A program made the translations under genes and the position numbers. A stretch of DNA of 64,000 nt, taken from positions 186,001-250,000 of the forward strand of contig NZ_JAFCJZ010000002.1 in NCBI RefSeq assembly GCF_018130765.1, written 5' to 3'. Shown piece after piece: positions 45,623-53,731 of the stretch (its first letter is position 1; every line of letters starts with the position of its first letter). The notes beneath the pieces were generated by a model. That model saw nothing but the letters and a program-made list of their open reading frames with translations, was not told the origin of the DNA and searched no databases. Source of the stretch: Bradyrhizobium iriomotense. GTDB taxonomy: Bacteria > Pseudomonadota > Alphaproteobacteria > Rhizobiales > Xanthobacteraceae.

Positions 45623-46555
45623 ATGCTGCGACGAACTATACTTGCCGCCCTGATCGCCGCCGTCGCGGCGTTCGGCCTCTATTGGTGGTTGACCGCCCCG
45701 GTCGCTCCGGCCGCGCTGGCCTTGCCGGCGCCGACACGCAGCCCCGATCTCGCCAACGGGCAGGAGATGTTCAATGCCGGCGGCTGCTCGTCCTGTCATG
45801 CAGTGCCCAACCAGCCCGATCGCCTGCGGCTCGGCGGCGGCCTGGCCCTCGGCTCGCCGTTCGGGACATTCTACGCCCCCAATATTTCCCCCGATCCGGT
45901 CGACGGCATCGGCCGGTGGAGCGAGGCTGACTTCGTCGACGCCGTGATGCGAGGCATCTCGCCCACGGGCACGCACTACTTCCCGGCGTTTCCCTACACG
46001 TCCTATCATCTGGCAAGGATCGATGACGTCCGCGATCTCTTTGCCTATCTGAAGACGCTGCCGCCGGTGTCAGGCAGAGTGCGCGACCACGCGCTGCCGT
46101 TTCCGTTCAACATCCGCCGCAATGTCGGCATCTGGAAACTGCTGTTCATGGACACCGGGCCGTTCGTCGCGGACGCTGCACGCTCGCCGCAATGGAATCG
46201 CGGCGCCTATCTCGTGAACGGTTTCGGCCATTGCGCCGAGTGCCACAGCCCGCGCAATCTGCTCGGCGGCATCATCACGGCGCAGCGCTTCGCCGGCGGC
46301 CCAAATCCGGAAGGGAAGGGCTGGGTGCCGAACATCACGCAGCAGGGCATCGGCAGCTGGAGCGAGAAGGATATCGCCGATTTCCTCGAGACCGGCGACA
46401 TGCCCGAGGGCGACAGCGCCTCGGGCGCGATGCGGCCGGTGATCAAGAACCTGGCGCAACTGACCGCAGAAGATCGCGCCGCGATGGCCGCCTATCTGAA
46501 ATCGCTGCCCCCGGTGCAGGGACCGACACCGCCCAAGCGCAAGGAGGGCAGCTAG
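45623..46555 (+). CDS. Membrane-anchored dihaem cytochrome c
   Basis: Protein of 310 aa with an uncleaved N-terminal membrane helix (LAALIAAVAAFGLYWWL) and two class I cytochrome c domains. Haem motifs are CSSCH at residues 55-59 and CAECH at 204-208. NISPDPVDGIGRWSEADF and its repeat NITQQGIGSWSEKDI follow each haem, the pattern seen in cytochrome subunits of alcohol/aldehyde dehydrogenases. It would pass periplasmic electrons to the respiratory chain. No dehydrogenase partner gene is adjacent. Confidence 0.9.
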   Translation: MLRRTILAALIAAVAAFGLYWWLTAPVAPAALALPAPTRSPDLANGQEMFNAGGCSSCHAVPNQPDRLRLGGGLALGSPFGTFYAPNISPDPVDGIGRWSEADFVDAVMRGISPTGTHYFPAFPYTSYHLARIDDVRDLFAYLKTLPPVSGRVRDHALPFPFNIRRNVGIWKLLFMDTGPFVADAARSPQWNRGAYLVNGFGHCAECHSPRNLLGGIITAQRFAGGPNPEGKGWVPNITQQGIGSWSEKDIADFLETGDMPEGDSASGAMRPVIKNLAQLTAEDRAAMAAYLKSLPPVQGPTPPKRKEGS

Positions 46556-46566
46556 CGCCGCTAGCT

Positions 46567-46812
46567 CTAGCCCGTGCCGAACGCCTTGAAGGTGATGATG
46601 GTGAGAGTGTCCTGGATGCCCGGCAGCACCTGTACCTTCTCGTTGACGAAGTGGCCGATGTCGGTGTCCTTGTCGACGTAGAACTTCACCAGCAGATCAT
46701 ATTGGCCGGCGGTGGAGTAGATCTCGGAGGCGATCTCGGCTTCGGCGAGCGCATTGGCGACCGTATAGGACTGGCCGAGCTTGCATTTGATCTGGACGAA
46801 AAAGGGAACCAT
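46567..46812 (-). CDS. Stand-alone Lrp/AsnC effector (RAM) domain protein
   Basis: Protein of 81 aa that consists only of the ligand-binding RAM domain of Lrp/AsnC regulators: VPFFVQIKCKLGQSY, ASEIYSTAGQYDLLVKFYVD and the last strand TLTIITFKAF. There is no DNA-binding domain. Such proteins bind amino acids and may modify full-length Lrp partners or act as separate sensors. The start at 46812 is the normal RAM start. Convergent with the dihaem cytochrome gene. Confidence 0.85.
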   Translation of the reverse strand: MVPFFVQIKCKLGQSYTVANALAEAEIASEIYSTAGQYDLLVKFYVDKDTDIGHFVNEKVQVLPGIQDTLTIITFKAFGTG

Positions 46813-46908
46813 TGCAGTCACTCCGAAAGCGCATCTGGAGGCTAATAGGCCAAAACCGGGGTGGCTTGGCAAGCGAACTTGCCGCCTTGCGGTCGCCTGG
46901 GGTCGTCT

Positions 46909-48885
46909 CTAGGAGGGCAGGGGTGCGGCGGTGAACGCTTCCCTGAGCCGATGGGCGAGTTCGGCATTGCGATAGGGCTTGGTCAGTACGATCGACTGCG
47001 CGTGGGCACGACCCTGCTCGACCAGGGTCTCGAGGGCGTAGCCGGACGAGAACACGACCGGCAGGCCGGGGCGGATGCGCCGGGCCTGGTCGGCGAGCTC
47101 CCAACCGCTCATTCCGCCGGGCATCACGATGTCGGTGAACAGGAGGTCGATGGCCGGGTTGGTGCGAAGCAGCTGCAAGGCCTCCTTGCCGTTGACGGCC
47201 GAGATCACGCGATATCCCAGCGCCTCCACGCGCAGGGTGACGGAGGAGCGGACGAACGGATCGTCCTCGGCGATCAGAATCGTTTCGCGGCCGCGGGGCG
47301 CGGCTTCCTCGCGCGCCTCGATGTCGGCGAGCGATTGCTCGCCGCCGGCATGTGGCAGGTAAATGCGGACCGTCGTGCCGAGGCCCGGCTCGCTGTAGAT
47401 CGAGACATGTCCGCCTGATTGCTTGGCGAAGCCATAGACCATGCTGAGGCCGAGGCCGGACCCCTTGCCGACCTCCTTGGTGGTGAAGAACGGCTCGAAG
47501 GCGCGCTCGATGACGTCGGGTGCCATGCCTTCGCCGTCATCGGTGACCGAGATCAAGGCGTAGCTGCCGGACGCCACCTCCGGATGCTGCATGCGATAGT
47601 GATCGTCGATCGCCGCGAGCTCGGTGCTGAGGGTGAGATGCCCGCCTGATGGCATGGCATCCTGCGCATTCAGCGCCAGATTGAGCACGGCGGATTCCAG
47701 CTGGGCGCGGTCGGCGAAGGCCAGGATGGAGCCGGAACCGAACGCCGTCCTGATCTCGATGTTCTCGCGCAGGGTGCGCTTGAGCAGCTTGTGCATGGAG
47801 GTCAGGAGCTCGCGGCAATCGATCGCGCGGGGTTGCAGCAATTGGCGCCGGCTGAACGCCAGCAGCCGCTGCGTCAGCTCCGCGCCGCGTTCGCCCGATT
47901 GGCAAATGTCGTCGGCGAAGCGGCGGAGGTCGGGCCGCTCGCGGAGCTGCTCGCTCAAAAATTCCGCGTTGCCGATGATGACCGTGAGCAGATTGTTGAA
48001 GTCGTGGGCGATGCCGCCGGAGAGCTGGCCGACCGTCTCCATCTTCTGCGCCTGCTGCAGCTGCTGCTCGGTCAGCTTGCGCGTGGTCAGGTCGTGAACG
48101 ATGCCGACATGGATCAGTTCGCCGTCCTGCCACGCCTGGCCCACCGACAGATTCATCGGAAAGCTCGATCCGTCCTTGCGCAGGCCGACGGCTTCCCCTG
48201 TTGCGAAACGCTGCGCGCGACCGGCGGATGAGGGCTTCTCCTTGGACATCAGCATGCCGATGTCGCGATTCATGACCTCGTCGGCGCGATAGCCGAACAG
48301 CCGTTCGCAGGCGGGATTGAACAGGAGAATGCGGGCTTGCGCGTCGAACAGGATGACGCCGTCGACCGCGGTGTCGACGACGGCGGTGAGACGCGTCATG
48401 CTCTCGCGCAGCGCGCGCTGGGCTTCACTGACCTGGCCGAGCAGTTGCGCCGCATCCCGGTTCTTGGTCTCCTCCTCCTCGAGCGCGGCCTGGACCTGCC
48501 GGAGCTCGAACGGCGAGGGGATGCTCAGGATCTTTGGCAGAAGCGGCCAGAGCGCGCCCGCGGTGAAGACCGACGCCACGGCGGTGAGCGCCTTGACGAT
48601 GCCCTCGATACCGTAGATCGGCACCCAGAGCGTGTAGATCGACAGCACATGCGTCAGGCCACAGGCCATGATGAAGACGGCGAACGCCCAAAACACCCAT
48701 CCGAACTTGAGGTCGCGCCGTTTGGTGACCAGGATCGCAAGCGCGAACGGGATCGAGAAATATGCGAGCGCAATGCTGGCGTCCGAGACGACATGCAGCC
48801 ATATCAGCTCGGGTTCCCAGAGCAGGCAGATGCCGTGCGGGGAGAACATCGAGGAGTCGAGGAGACGTTCGAAATAGGCCCACAT
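46909..48885 (-). CDS. Hybrid histidine kinase with ethylene-receptor-like sensor domain
   Basis: Protein of 658 aa. Three N-terminal membrane helices (about residues 35-118) resemble the ethylene-binding domain of plant ETR1: VSDASIALAYFSIP and ACGLTHVLSIYTLW. D35, C75 and H79 correspond to ETR1 D25, C65 and H69, the last two being copper ligands. A coiled stretch follows, then a PAS domain (165-270), HisKA with H294 in GGIAHDFNNLL, a complete HATPase domain (NALNAQDA-type N-box, GEGM, GSGLGL) and a C-terminal receiver with D585 in LLFTDIVMP. A start 27 codons upstream is possible but looks non-coding. No adjacent response-regulator gene. Confidence 0.88.
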   Translation of the reverse strand: MWAYFERLLDSSMFSPHGICLLWEPELIWLHVVSDASIALAYFSIPFALAILVTKRRDLKFGWVFWAFAVFIMACGLTHVLSIYTLWVPIYGIEGIVKALTAVASVFTAGALWPLLPKILSIPSPFELRQVQAALEEEETKNRDAAQLLGQVSEAQRALRESMTRLTAVVDTAVDGVILFDAQARILLFNPACERLFGYRADEVMNRDIGMLMSKEKPSSAGRAQRFATGEAVGLRKDGSSFPMNLSVGQAWQDGELIHVGIVHDLTTRKLTEQQLQQAQKMETVGQLSGGIAHDFNNLLTVIIGNAEFLSEQLRERPDLRRFADDICQSGERGAELTQRLLAFSRRQLLQPRAIDCRELLTSMHKLLKRTLRENIEIRTAFGSGSILAFADRAQLESAVLNLALNAQDAMPSGGHLTLSTELAAIDDHYRMQHPEVASGSYALISVTDDGEGMAPDVIERAFEPFFTTKEVGKGSGLGLSMVYGFAKQSGGHVSIYSEPGLGTTVRIYLPHAGGEQSLADIEAREEAAPRGRETILIAEDDPFVRSSVTLRVEALGYRVISAVNGKEALQLLRTNPAIDLLFTDIVMPGGMSGWELADQARRIRPGLPVVFSSGYALETLVEQGRAHAQSIVLTKPYRNAELAHRLREAFTAAPLPS

Positions 48886-49161
48886 GATCGGGTTCCCGAG
48901 AGGATTGCGAGCCGAGGTCGGCCCGCAACATGGCGCTGTGGACGAATCCACGGGCCAACCTCTCATTCATCGGAATCGATGCCAAGGCCGGGCGATGCCG
49001 ATGTCATATTTTGGCGGAATGTGCACGATTGCGGGAGGACAGGCGGCCCGAGGCCGCTCTCCGCCTGATTCGCAGGCCATCGCCGGCCCGGCTTGCGGGC
49101 ACGTCGGGGGCGCGCTAGGACAGACTATGGCGGTGTCCTTCTCAAACGAGCGTATCCGGCG

Positions 49162-49962
49162 ATGACGACGCCCACAGCCCTCACCATTGCAGGCTCGGAT
49201 TCCAGCGGCGGCGCCGGCATCCAGGCGGATCTGAAGACCTTTGCCGCGCTCGGCGTCTATGGCGCCTCCGTGATCGCGGCGCTGACGGCGCAGAATACGC
49301 GCGGCGTTACCGGCATTCATGCCGTTCCGGCCGAGTTCGTCGCCGCGCAGATCGATGCGGTGTTCTCCGATCTCGACATCGGCGCGGTGAAGATCGGCAT
49401 GGTCGCCCAAGCCGCCAGCATCGATGAGATCGCAGCAGCGCTGTCGCGCTGGCAGCCGCGCCACATCGTGCTCGATCCCGTGATGGTGGCGACCTCCGGC
49501 GATCGCCTGCTGGCGTCCGAAGCCGTCGATGCCTTGCGCACGAGACTGATGCCGCTGGCCTCGGTGATCACGCCGAACCTGCCGGAGGCTGCGGCTCTTC
49601 TCGGCGAGCACATTGCGGCGAACGAGGCAGAGATCGAAGCCCAGGGACATCGGCTGCTGGCGTTCGGCTGCCGCGCGGTCCTGATCAAGGGCGGGCACGG
49701 GGAGGGCGCCGAGAGCATCGACTATCTCGTCACGTCCGGACACACGACCGCGCTCGCCGCGCCCCGCGTCGCTACCCGCAACACCCATGGCACTGGATGC
49801 TCACTGTCCTCGGCAATCGCGGCGGGGCTCGCCAAGGGCGAGGATCTCGAGCTTGCCGTGCGTAACGCCAAGACCTGGATCAGCGCGGCGATTGCGGCCG
49901 CCGACCGCTTCAGCGTCGGCCATGGCCACGGGCCGATCCATCATTTCCACAAATTTTACTGA
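49162..49962 (+). CDS. thiD: Hydroxymethylpyrimidine/phosphomethylpyrimidine kinase
   Basis: Ribokinase-fold enzyme of 266 aa. [18 protein letters not shown] at the N-terminus, [14 protein letters not shown] and the anion-hole motif [13 protein letters not shown] are diagnostic of ThiD. It phosphorylates HMP and HMP-phosphate for thiamin synthesis. The ATG at 49162 gives the usual length. No other thi gene is adjacent. Confidence 0.93.
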   Translation: MTTPTALTIAGSDSSGGAGIQADLKTFAALGVYGASVIAALTAQNTRGVTGIHAVPAEFVAAQIDAVFSDLDIGAVKIGMVAQAASIDEIAAALSRWQPRHIVLDPVMVATSGDRLLASEAVDALRTRLMPLASVITPNLPEAAALLGEHIAANEAEIEAQGHRLLAFGCRAVLIKGGHGEGAESIDYLVTSGHTTALAAPRVATRNTHGTGCSLSSAIAAGLAKGEDLELAVRNAKTWISAAIAAADRFSVGHGHGPIHHFHKFY

Positions 49963-50485
49963 CGCCGCGAGCGTGCATCAGCGGTGAGCAGAACCGCTGC
50001 CGTTGATCCGTTCAGCATAGCCTCTGCGGCGGCCCGTTTCACCCTCCGCTGGGGGGCAGGGCGATCGCATATCGATTTCACGAGGACTGTCTGCGGGCTT
50101 GGTCCGCCTCTCCCGCTTGCGGGAGAGGCCGACGCGCGCAGAGCGCGGCGGGTGAGGGCTCTCGCCACGCAGGGACATCCTCCGCAATCCCCAATAATCC
50201 CGACGCGGAGACACCCCCACCCCAGCCCTCCCCCGCAAGCGGGAGAGGGAGCCCAGTGCCGATGCCGCCGCATCGTGCACACCATATGCGATAGCCCCCT
50301 CCAGGGGAGGGGTCACCAGGCCTCCGTGGTCTTGCGGGCACCGCTGGCGGCGCCATGTCGCCTGATTGTCGCATGCGACTGATATTCGCGGAGGAGGGCG
50401 AGGCAAGGCGTGATTCGTATTTGAAGGTGCCTCAAGGGTTCAATCAGTCATCCCCCTGTCACGGGACATTGTTACAGGCTGGCGC
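49963..50485. other. 523-bp gap holding a palindromic repeat
   Basis: The gap between thiD and the LpxH-like gene holds the repeat at 50107-50252 and otherwise no convincing gene. The reading frames that cross it run through the repeat arms and lack credible starts. The promoter for the gene at 50486 should lie near its 3' end. Confidence 0.6.
50107..50252. repeat. Palindromic intergenic repeat (CTCTCCCGCTTGCGGGAGAG type)
   Basis: Starts with the hairpin GCCTCTCCCGCTTGCGGGAG and ends with CCCTCCCCCGCAAGCGGGAG, with a GGCGGGTGAGGGCTCTC core. It is the same family as the elements at 33111-33270 and 53589-53717. Confidence 0.8.
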
Positions 50486-51298
50486 ATGGGAAGTTACGAT
50501 GTGAGTGACGAGAGCCCGGAGCGGCGCTTTCGCACGTTGTTCATCTCCGACGTTCATCTCGGAGCCCGCGGTTCTCAAGCCGACCTTCTGCTCGACTTCC
50601 TGCGCTACCATGATGCCGACACGATCTATCTCGTCGGCGACATCGTCGATGGCTGGGCGCTGAAATCGAGCTGGCACTGGCCACAGTCGCATAACGACCT
50701 CGTCCAGAAGCTTTTGCGCAAGGCGCGCAAGGGCGCCAAGATCGTCTACATCCCCGGCAATCACGACGAGTTCCTGCGCAACTATTACGGCACGCATTTC
50801 GGCGGCATCGACGTGGTCGAGAACACCGTCCACACCGGCGTGGACGGCAAGCGCTACCTCGTCATCCACGGCGACATCTTCGACCTCGTGGTGCAGAACG
50901 CGCGCTGGCTCGCCCATCTCGGCGACAAGGCCTACGACTTCGCGATCCAGATGAATCGCTTCGTCAACTTCTTCCGGCGCATGTTCAAGGTCCCGTATTG
51001 GTCGCTGTCGCAATGGGCCAAGCAGAAGGTCAAGAACGCCGTCAACTATATCGGCGCGTTCGAGCAGGCGCTGGCCGCCGAAGCGCGGCGCCATGAGGCC
51101 GACGGCGTCATCTGCGGCCACATCCACTATGCCGTGATCCGCGACGAGGCCGGCATCCGCTACATGAATTGCGGCGACTGGGTGGAGAGCTGCACCGCCC
51201 TGGTCGAGCACGACGACGGCCATTTCGAGATCATCACCTGGGCGGACCAATTGCAGAAGCCGGCGCAGGTCCCGCAAGTGGCAGCAAGGGCTGCCTGA
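50486..51298 (+). CDS. LpxH-like UDP-2,3-diacylglucosamine diphosphatase family metallophosphoesterase
   Basis: Calcineurin-like phosphoesterase of 270 aa. All five metal-site motifs are present: ISDVHLG, GDIVDGW, IPGNHDE, VIHGDIFD and CGHIHYA. The overall pattern (WPQSHNDLVQKLLRKARKG, YMNCGDWVESCTALVE) is the alphaproteobacterial group related to LpxH. LpxH removes UMP from UDP-diacylglucosamine in lipid A synthesis, but alphaproteobacteria often use LpxI, so this enzyme may act on a different lipid. Its stop overlaps the next start (TGATG), which couples it to a glycosyltransferase. Confidence 0.82.
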   Translation: MGSYDVSDESPERRFRTLFISDVHLGARGSQADLLLDFLRYHDADTIYLVGDIVDGWALKSSWHWPQSHNDLVQKLLRKARKGAKIVYIPGNHDEFLRNYYGTHFGGIDVVENTVHTGVDGKRYLVIHGDIFDLVVQNARWLAHLGDKAYDFAIQMNRFVNFFRRMFKVPYWSLSQWAKQKVKNAVNYIGAFEQALAAEARRHEADGVICGHIHYAVIRDEAGIRYMNCGDWVESCTALVEHDDGHFEIITWADQLQKPAQVPQVAARAA

Positions 51299-52341
51299 TG
51301 CGCATCCTGGTCGCGACCGACGCCTGGCACCCTCAAGTCAACGGTGTGGTTCGGACGCTGACCAAGCTCGCTGACGCAGCCAAAGGGCTCGGTGTAGAGT
51401 TCGCGTTCCTGACGCCGCAATCGTTCCGCACCTTCGCGATGCCGAGCTATCGCGACGTGCGCCTCGCGATGCCGCGTCCGGCGCGAATCGCGAAGCTGAT
51501 CGAGGAGGCCCGTCCCGACAGCATCCACATCGCGACCGAAGGGCCGATCGGCCTGATGGTCCGCCGCTATTGCCGCCAGCGCAAGCTGCCGTTCACGACC
51601 AGCTTCCACACCCGCTTTCCCGAATATGTCCGCGCCCGCGTGCCGGTTCCGGGCTCGCTGATCTGGCGGGCGCTGCGCCGCTTCCATGCGCCCAGCCGCG
51701 CCGTGATGGCGGCAACGCCCGCGCTCGCCCGTGAGCTGAGCGAGCGCGGCTTCGACAATGTCGTGCTGTGGCCGCGCGGCGTCGACACCGGCCTGTTCCA
51801 CCCCCGCGCCGTCGATCTCTGCCTGCCGGCGCCGGTGTTCCTGTCGGTCGGCCGCGTCGCGGTGGAGAAGAATCTCGAGGCGTTCCTCGACCTCGATCTA
51901 CCCGGCACCAAGGTGGTTGTCGGCGACGGCCCGGCGCGCGCTGCGCTCGAAGAGGCCTATCCCGACGCGATCTTCCTCGGTGAGAAGCACGGCGAGGCGC
52001 TGGCGGAAATCTATGCTGCGGCCGACGTGTTCGTGTTCCCGAGCAAGACCGACACGTTCGGCCTGGTGCTGCTGGAGGCGCTGGCGAGCGGCCTGCCGGT
52101 CGCGGCCTTCCCGGTGAAGGGTCCCCGCGACGTCATCGGCGATGCGCCGGTCGGCGCCCTCGATCACGATCTGCGCAGCGCCTGCTTTGCCGCGCTCGGC
52201 GTCTCCCGGCAGGACTGCGTCGAATTCGCCGCCAACTACACCTGGGAGGCCTCGGCCCGGGTCTTCATCGACAGCATCCAGGCGGTCGGGGCGGTGCTAT
52301 CAGGCAGGAATGGAGCGGAGCCGGTTAGTTTCGTGGCCTGA
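51298..52341 (+). CDS. GT4 glycosyltransferase (MgtA-like)
   Basis: GT-B transferase of 347 aa. RILVATDAWHPQVNGVVRTL at the start, TSFHTRFPEYVR and the donor-site motif SKTDTFGLVLLEALASG are typical of GDP-mannose- or UDP-sugar-dependent glycolipid transferases of the MgtA/SqdX-like group. It overlaps the LpxH-like phosphatase gene by one base, so a joint role in making a membrane glycolipid is likely. The acceptor and donor are not known. Confidence 0.85.
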   Translation: MRILVATDAWHPQVNGVVRTLTKLADAAKGLGVEFAFLTPQSFRTFAMPSYRDVRLAMPRPARIAKLIEEARPDSIHIATEGPIGLMVRRYCRQRKLPFTTSFHTRFPEYVRARVPVPGSLIWRALRRFHAPSRAVMAATPALARELSERGFDNVVLWPRGVDTGLFHPRAVDLCLPAPVFLSVGRVAVEKNLEAFLDLDLPGTKVVVGDGPARAALEEAYPDAIFLGEKHGEALAEIYAAADVFVFPSKTDTFGLVLLEALASGLPVAAFPVKGPRDVIGDAPVGALDHDLRSACFAALGVSRQDCVEFAANYTWEASARVFIDSIQAVGAVLSGRNGAEPVSFVA

Positions 52342-52344
52342 AAA

Positions 52345-52449
52345 CTGGAGCCATTTCCGTTCCGATGGCTCGGAACGGGCCTCCAGATCCTTGTTTCGAC
52401 GCGTTTTCTTGACGCGAACCGGTACCCACTTCGCTCGAAAACGCTTTGG
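52345..52449. repeat. Dispersed repeat with GACGCGAACCGGTACCCACTT core
   Basis: An inverted repeat (CTGGAG with CTCCAG, and CCGTTCCGA with TCGGAACGG inside) is followed by the conserved stretch GACGCGAACCGGTACCCAC and TTCGCTCGAAAACGCTTTGG. I recognise this as a frequent Bradyrhizobium intergenic repeat. It separates the glycosyltransferase from the dehydratase gene and may also terminate transcription. Confidence 0.65.
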
Positions 52450-52505
52450 GTCCATCGCGCGGAGGTGTCTTGCCCGCGCTCAGGCTGCCGCGATAACATT
52501 CCGCC

Positions 52506-53489
52506 ATGACCGAACAGCTCCTCCCGGTCGGCCCCGCCGACATCGATGCCGCAGCGCGCGTGATTGCGCCCTACGCCATCCGCACCCCGCTGTTGTCCTT
52601 TCCCGTGCTCAACGAGCGTGTCGGTGCCAAGGTGTTTCTGAAGCCGGAGATGCTCCAGCGCACCGGCTCGTTCAAGTTCCGCGGCGCGTTCAACAAGGTG
52701 TTCTCGATCCCGCAGGACAAGCGCGCCGGCGGCGTCGTCGCGTTCTCCTCCGGCAACCACGCCCAAGGCGTGGCGGCCGCGGCAAAGATCCTCGACATGC
52801 AGGCGACCATCGTGATGCCGGCGGATGCGCCGCTCTCGAAACGTGAGCGCACCAAGTCCTATGGTGCCGAGGTCGTGCTCTACGATCGGGACAAGGACGA
52901 TCGCGAAGCGATCTCGCGCGGCATCGCCGAGAAGCGCGGCGCGACGCTGGTCAAGCCCTATGACGATCCCTTCGTGATCGCAGGGCAGGGCACCGCCGGC
53001 CGCGAGATCGCCGAGGACATGGCAACGCTCGGCCTTAGCCCCGACATCGTGGTGGCCCCGGCCTCCGGCGGCGGCCTGATCGCGGGCGTGGCGACGGCCG
53101 TGAAGGCGCGCTATCCGCAGGCCGAGATCGTGGTGGCCGAGCCCGAGGCGTTCGACGATCACGGCATCTCTCTGACCGCCGGCCATCGCGAACCGCATCC
53201 GCCGGCAGGCCGCACCATCTGCGATGCGCTGATGGCGCTGATGCCGGGCGAGATGACCTTTGCGATCAACAGCAAACTCCTGGCGCGCGGCGTCACGGCG
53301 TCGGACAAGGAAGTCGGCGCGGCCGTGGCGTTCGCCTATCGTGAGCTGAAGCTGGTGGTCGAGCCCGGCGGCGCCGTCGGCCTCGCCGCGCTGCTCGCGG
53401 GCCGCCTCGATGTGGCCGGCAAGAACGTCGTTATCGTGCTGTCAGGCGGCAATGTGGATGCGGATTTGTTCGCCGAGCTGGTGGCCTGA
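52506..53489 (+). CDS. Threonine/serine dehydratase family protein
   Basis: Fold-type II PLP enzyme of 327 aa. The Schiff-base lysine is K57 in TGSFKFRGA, SSGNHAQG binds the substrate carboxylate, GGGL the phosphate, and the C-terminal SGGN faces the pyridine nitrogen. It lacks the regulatory ACT-like domain of IlvA, so it is a catabolic threonine dehydratase, serine racemase or hydroxy-aspartate dehydratase type. Monocistronic, with a terminator directly after it. Confidence 0.87.
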   Translation: MTEQLLPVGPADIDAAARVIAPYAIRTPLLSFPVLNERVGAKVFLKPEMLQRTGSFKFRGAFNKVFSIPQDKRAGGVVAFSSGNHAQGVAAAAKILDMQATIVMPADAPLSKRERTKSYGAEVVLYDRDKDDREAISRGIAEKRGATLVKPYDDPFVIAGQGTAGREIAEDMATLGLSPDIVVAPASGGGLIAGVATAVKARYPQAEIVVAEPEAFDDHGISLTAGHREPHPPAGRTICDALMALMPGEMTFAINSKLLARGVTASDKEVGAAVAFAYRELKLVVEPGGAVGLAALLAGRLDVAGKNVVIVLSGGNVDADLFAELVA

Positions 53490-53512
53490 TTATCTGAGAT
53501 TTTGACATGAAG

Positions 53513-53543
53513 AAGGGGCAGAGCGTTTCCGCTCTGCCCCTTT
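53513..53543 (+). terminator. Rho-independent terminator
   Basis: Perfect 13-bp stem AAGGGGCAGAGCG with CGCTCTGCCCCTT, a 4-5-base loop and a T-tail, 24 bp after the dehydratase stop. Confidence 0.9.
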
Positions 53544-53588
53544 GTCGTTTCGCCGATTTGACGGGATCGAGCTATCGGCTCGCTCGGT

Positions 53589-53717
53589 GCAACCTCTCCC
53601 GCTTGCGGGGGAGGTCGGCGCGAAGCGCCGGGTGGGGGCTCTCTCCTCTAGGGGAATCTCTCTGCGGAAGCACCCTCTCCCCAACCCTCCCCCGCAAGCG
53701 GGGGAGGGAGCGCACCG
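53589..53717. repeat. Palindromic intergenic repeat (third copy)
   Basis: Begins CCTCTCCCGCTTGCGGGGGAGG and ends CCCTCCCCCGCAAGCGGGGGAG, the same family as 33111-33270 and 50107-50252. It ends 15 bp from the stop codon of the convergent caspase-like gene. Confidence 0.8.
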
Positions 53718-53731
53718 TCTTCTCCGCGCGA

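Noticed and set aside
49984..50382. Open frame in the gap after thiD
   Set aside because: It runs through the palindromic repeat and consists of repeat-encoded Pro/Arg-rich sequence.
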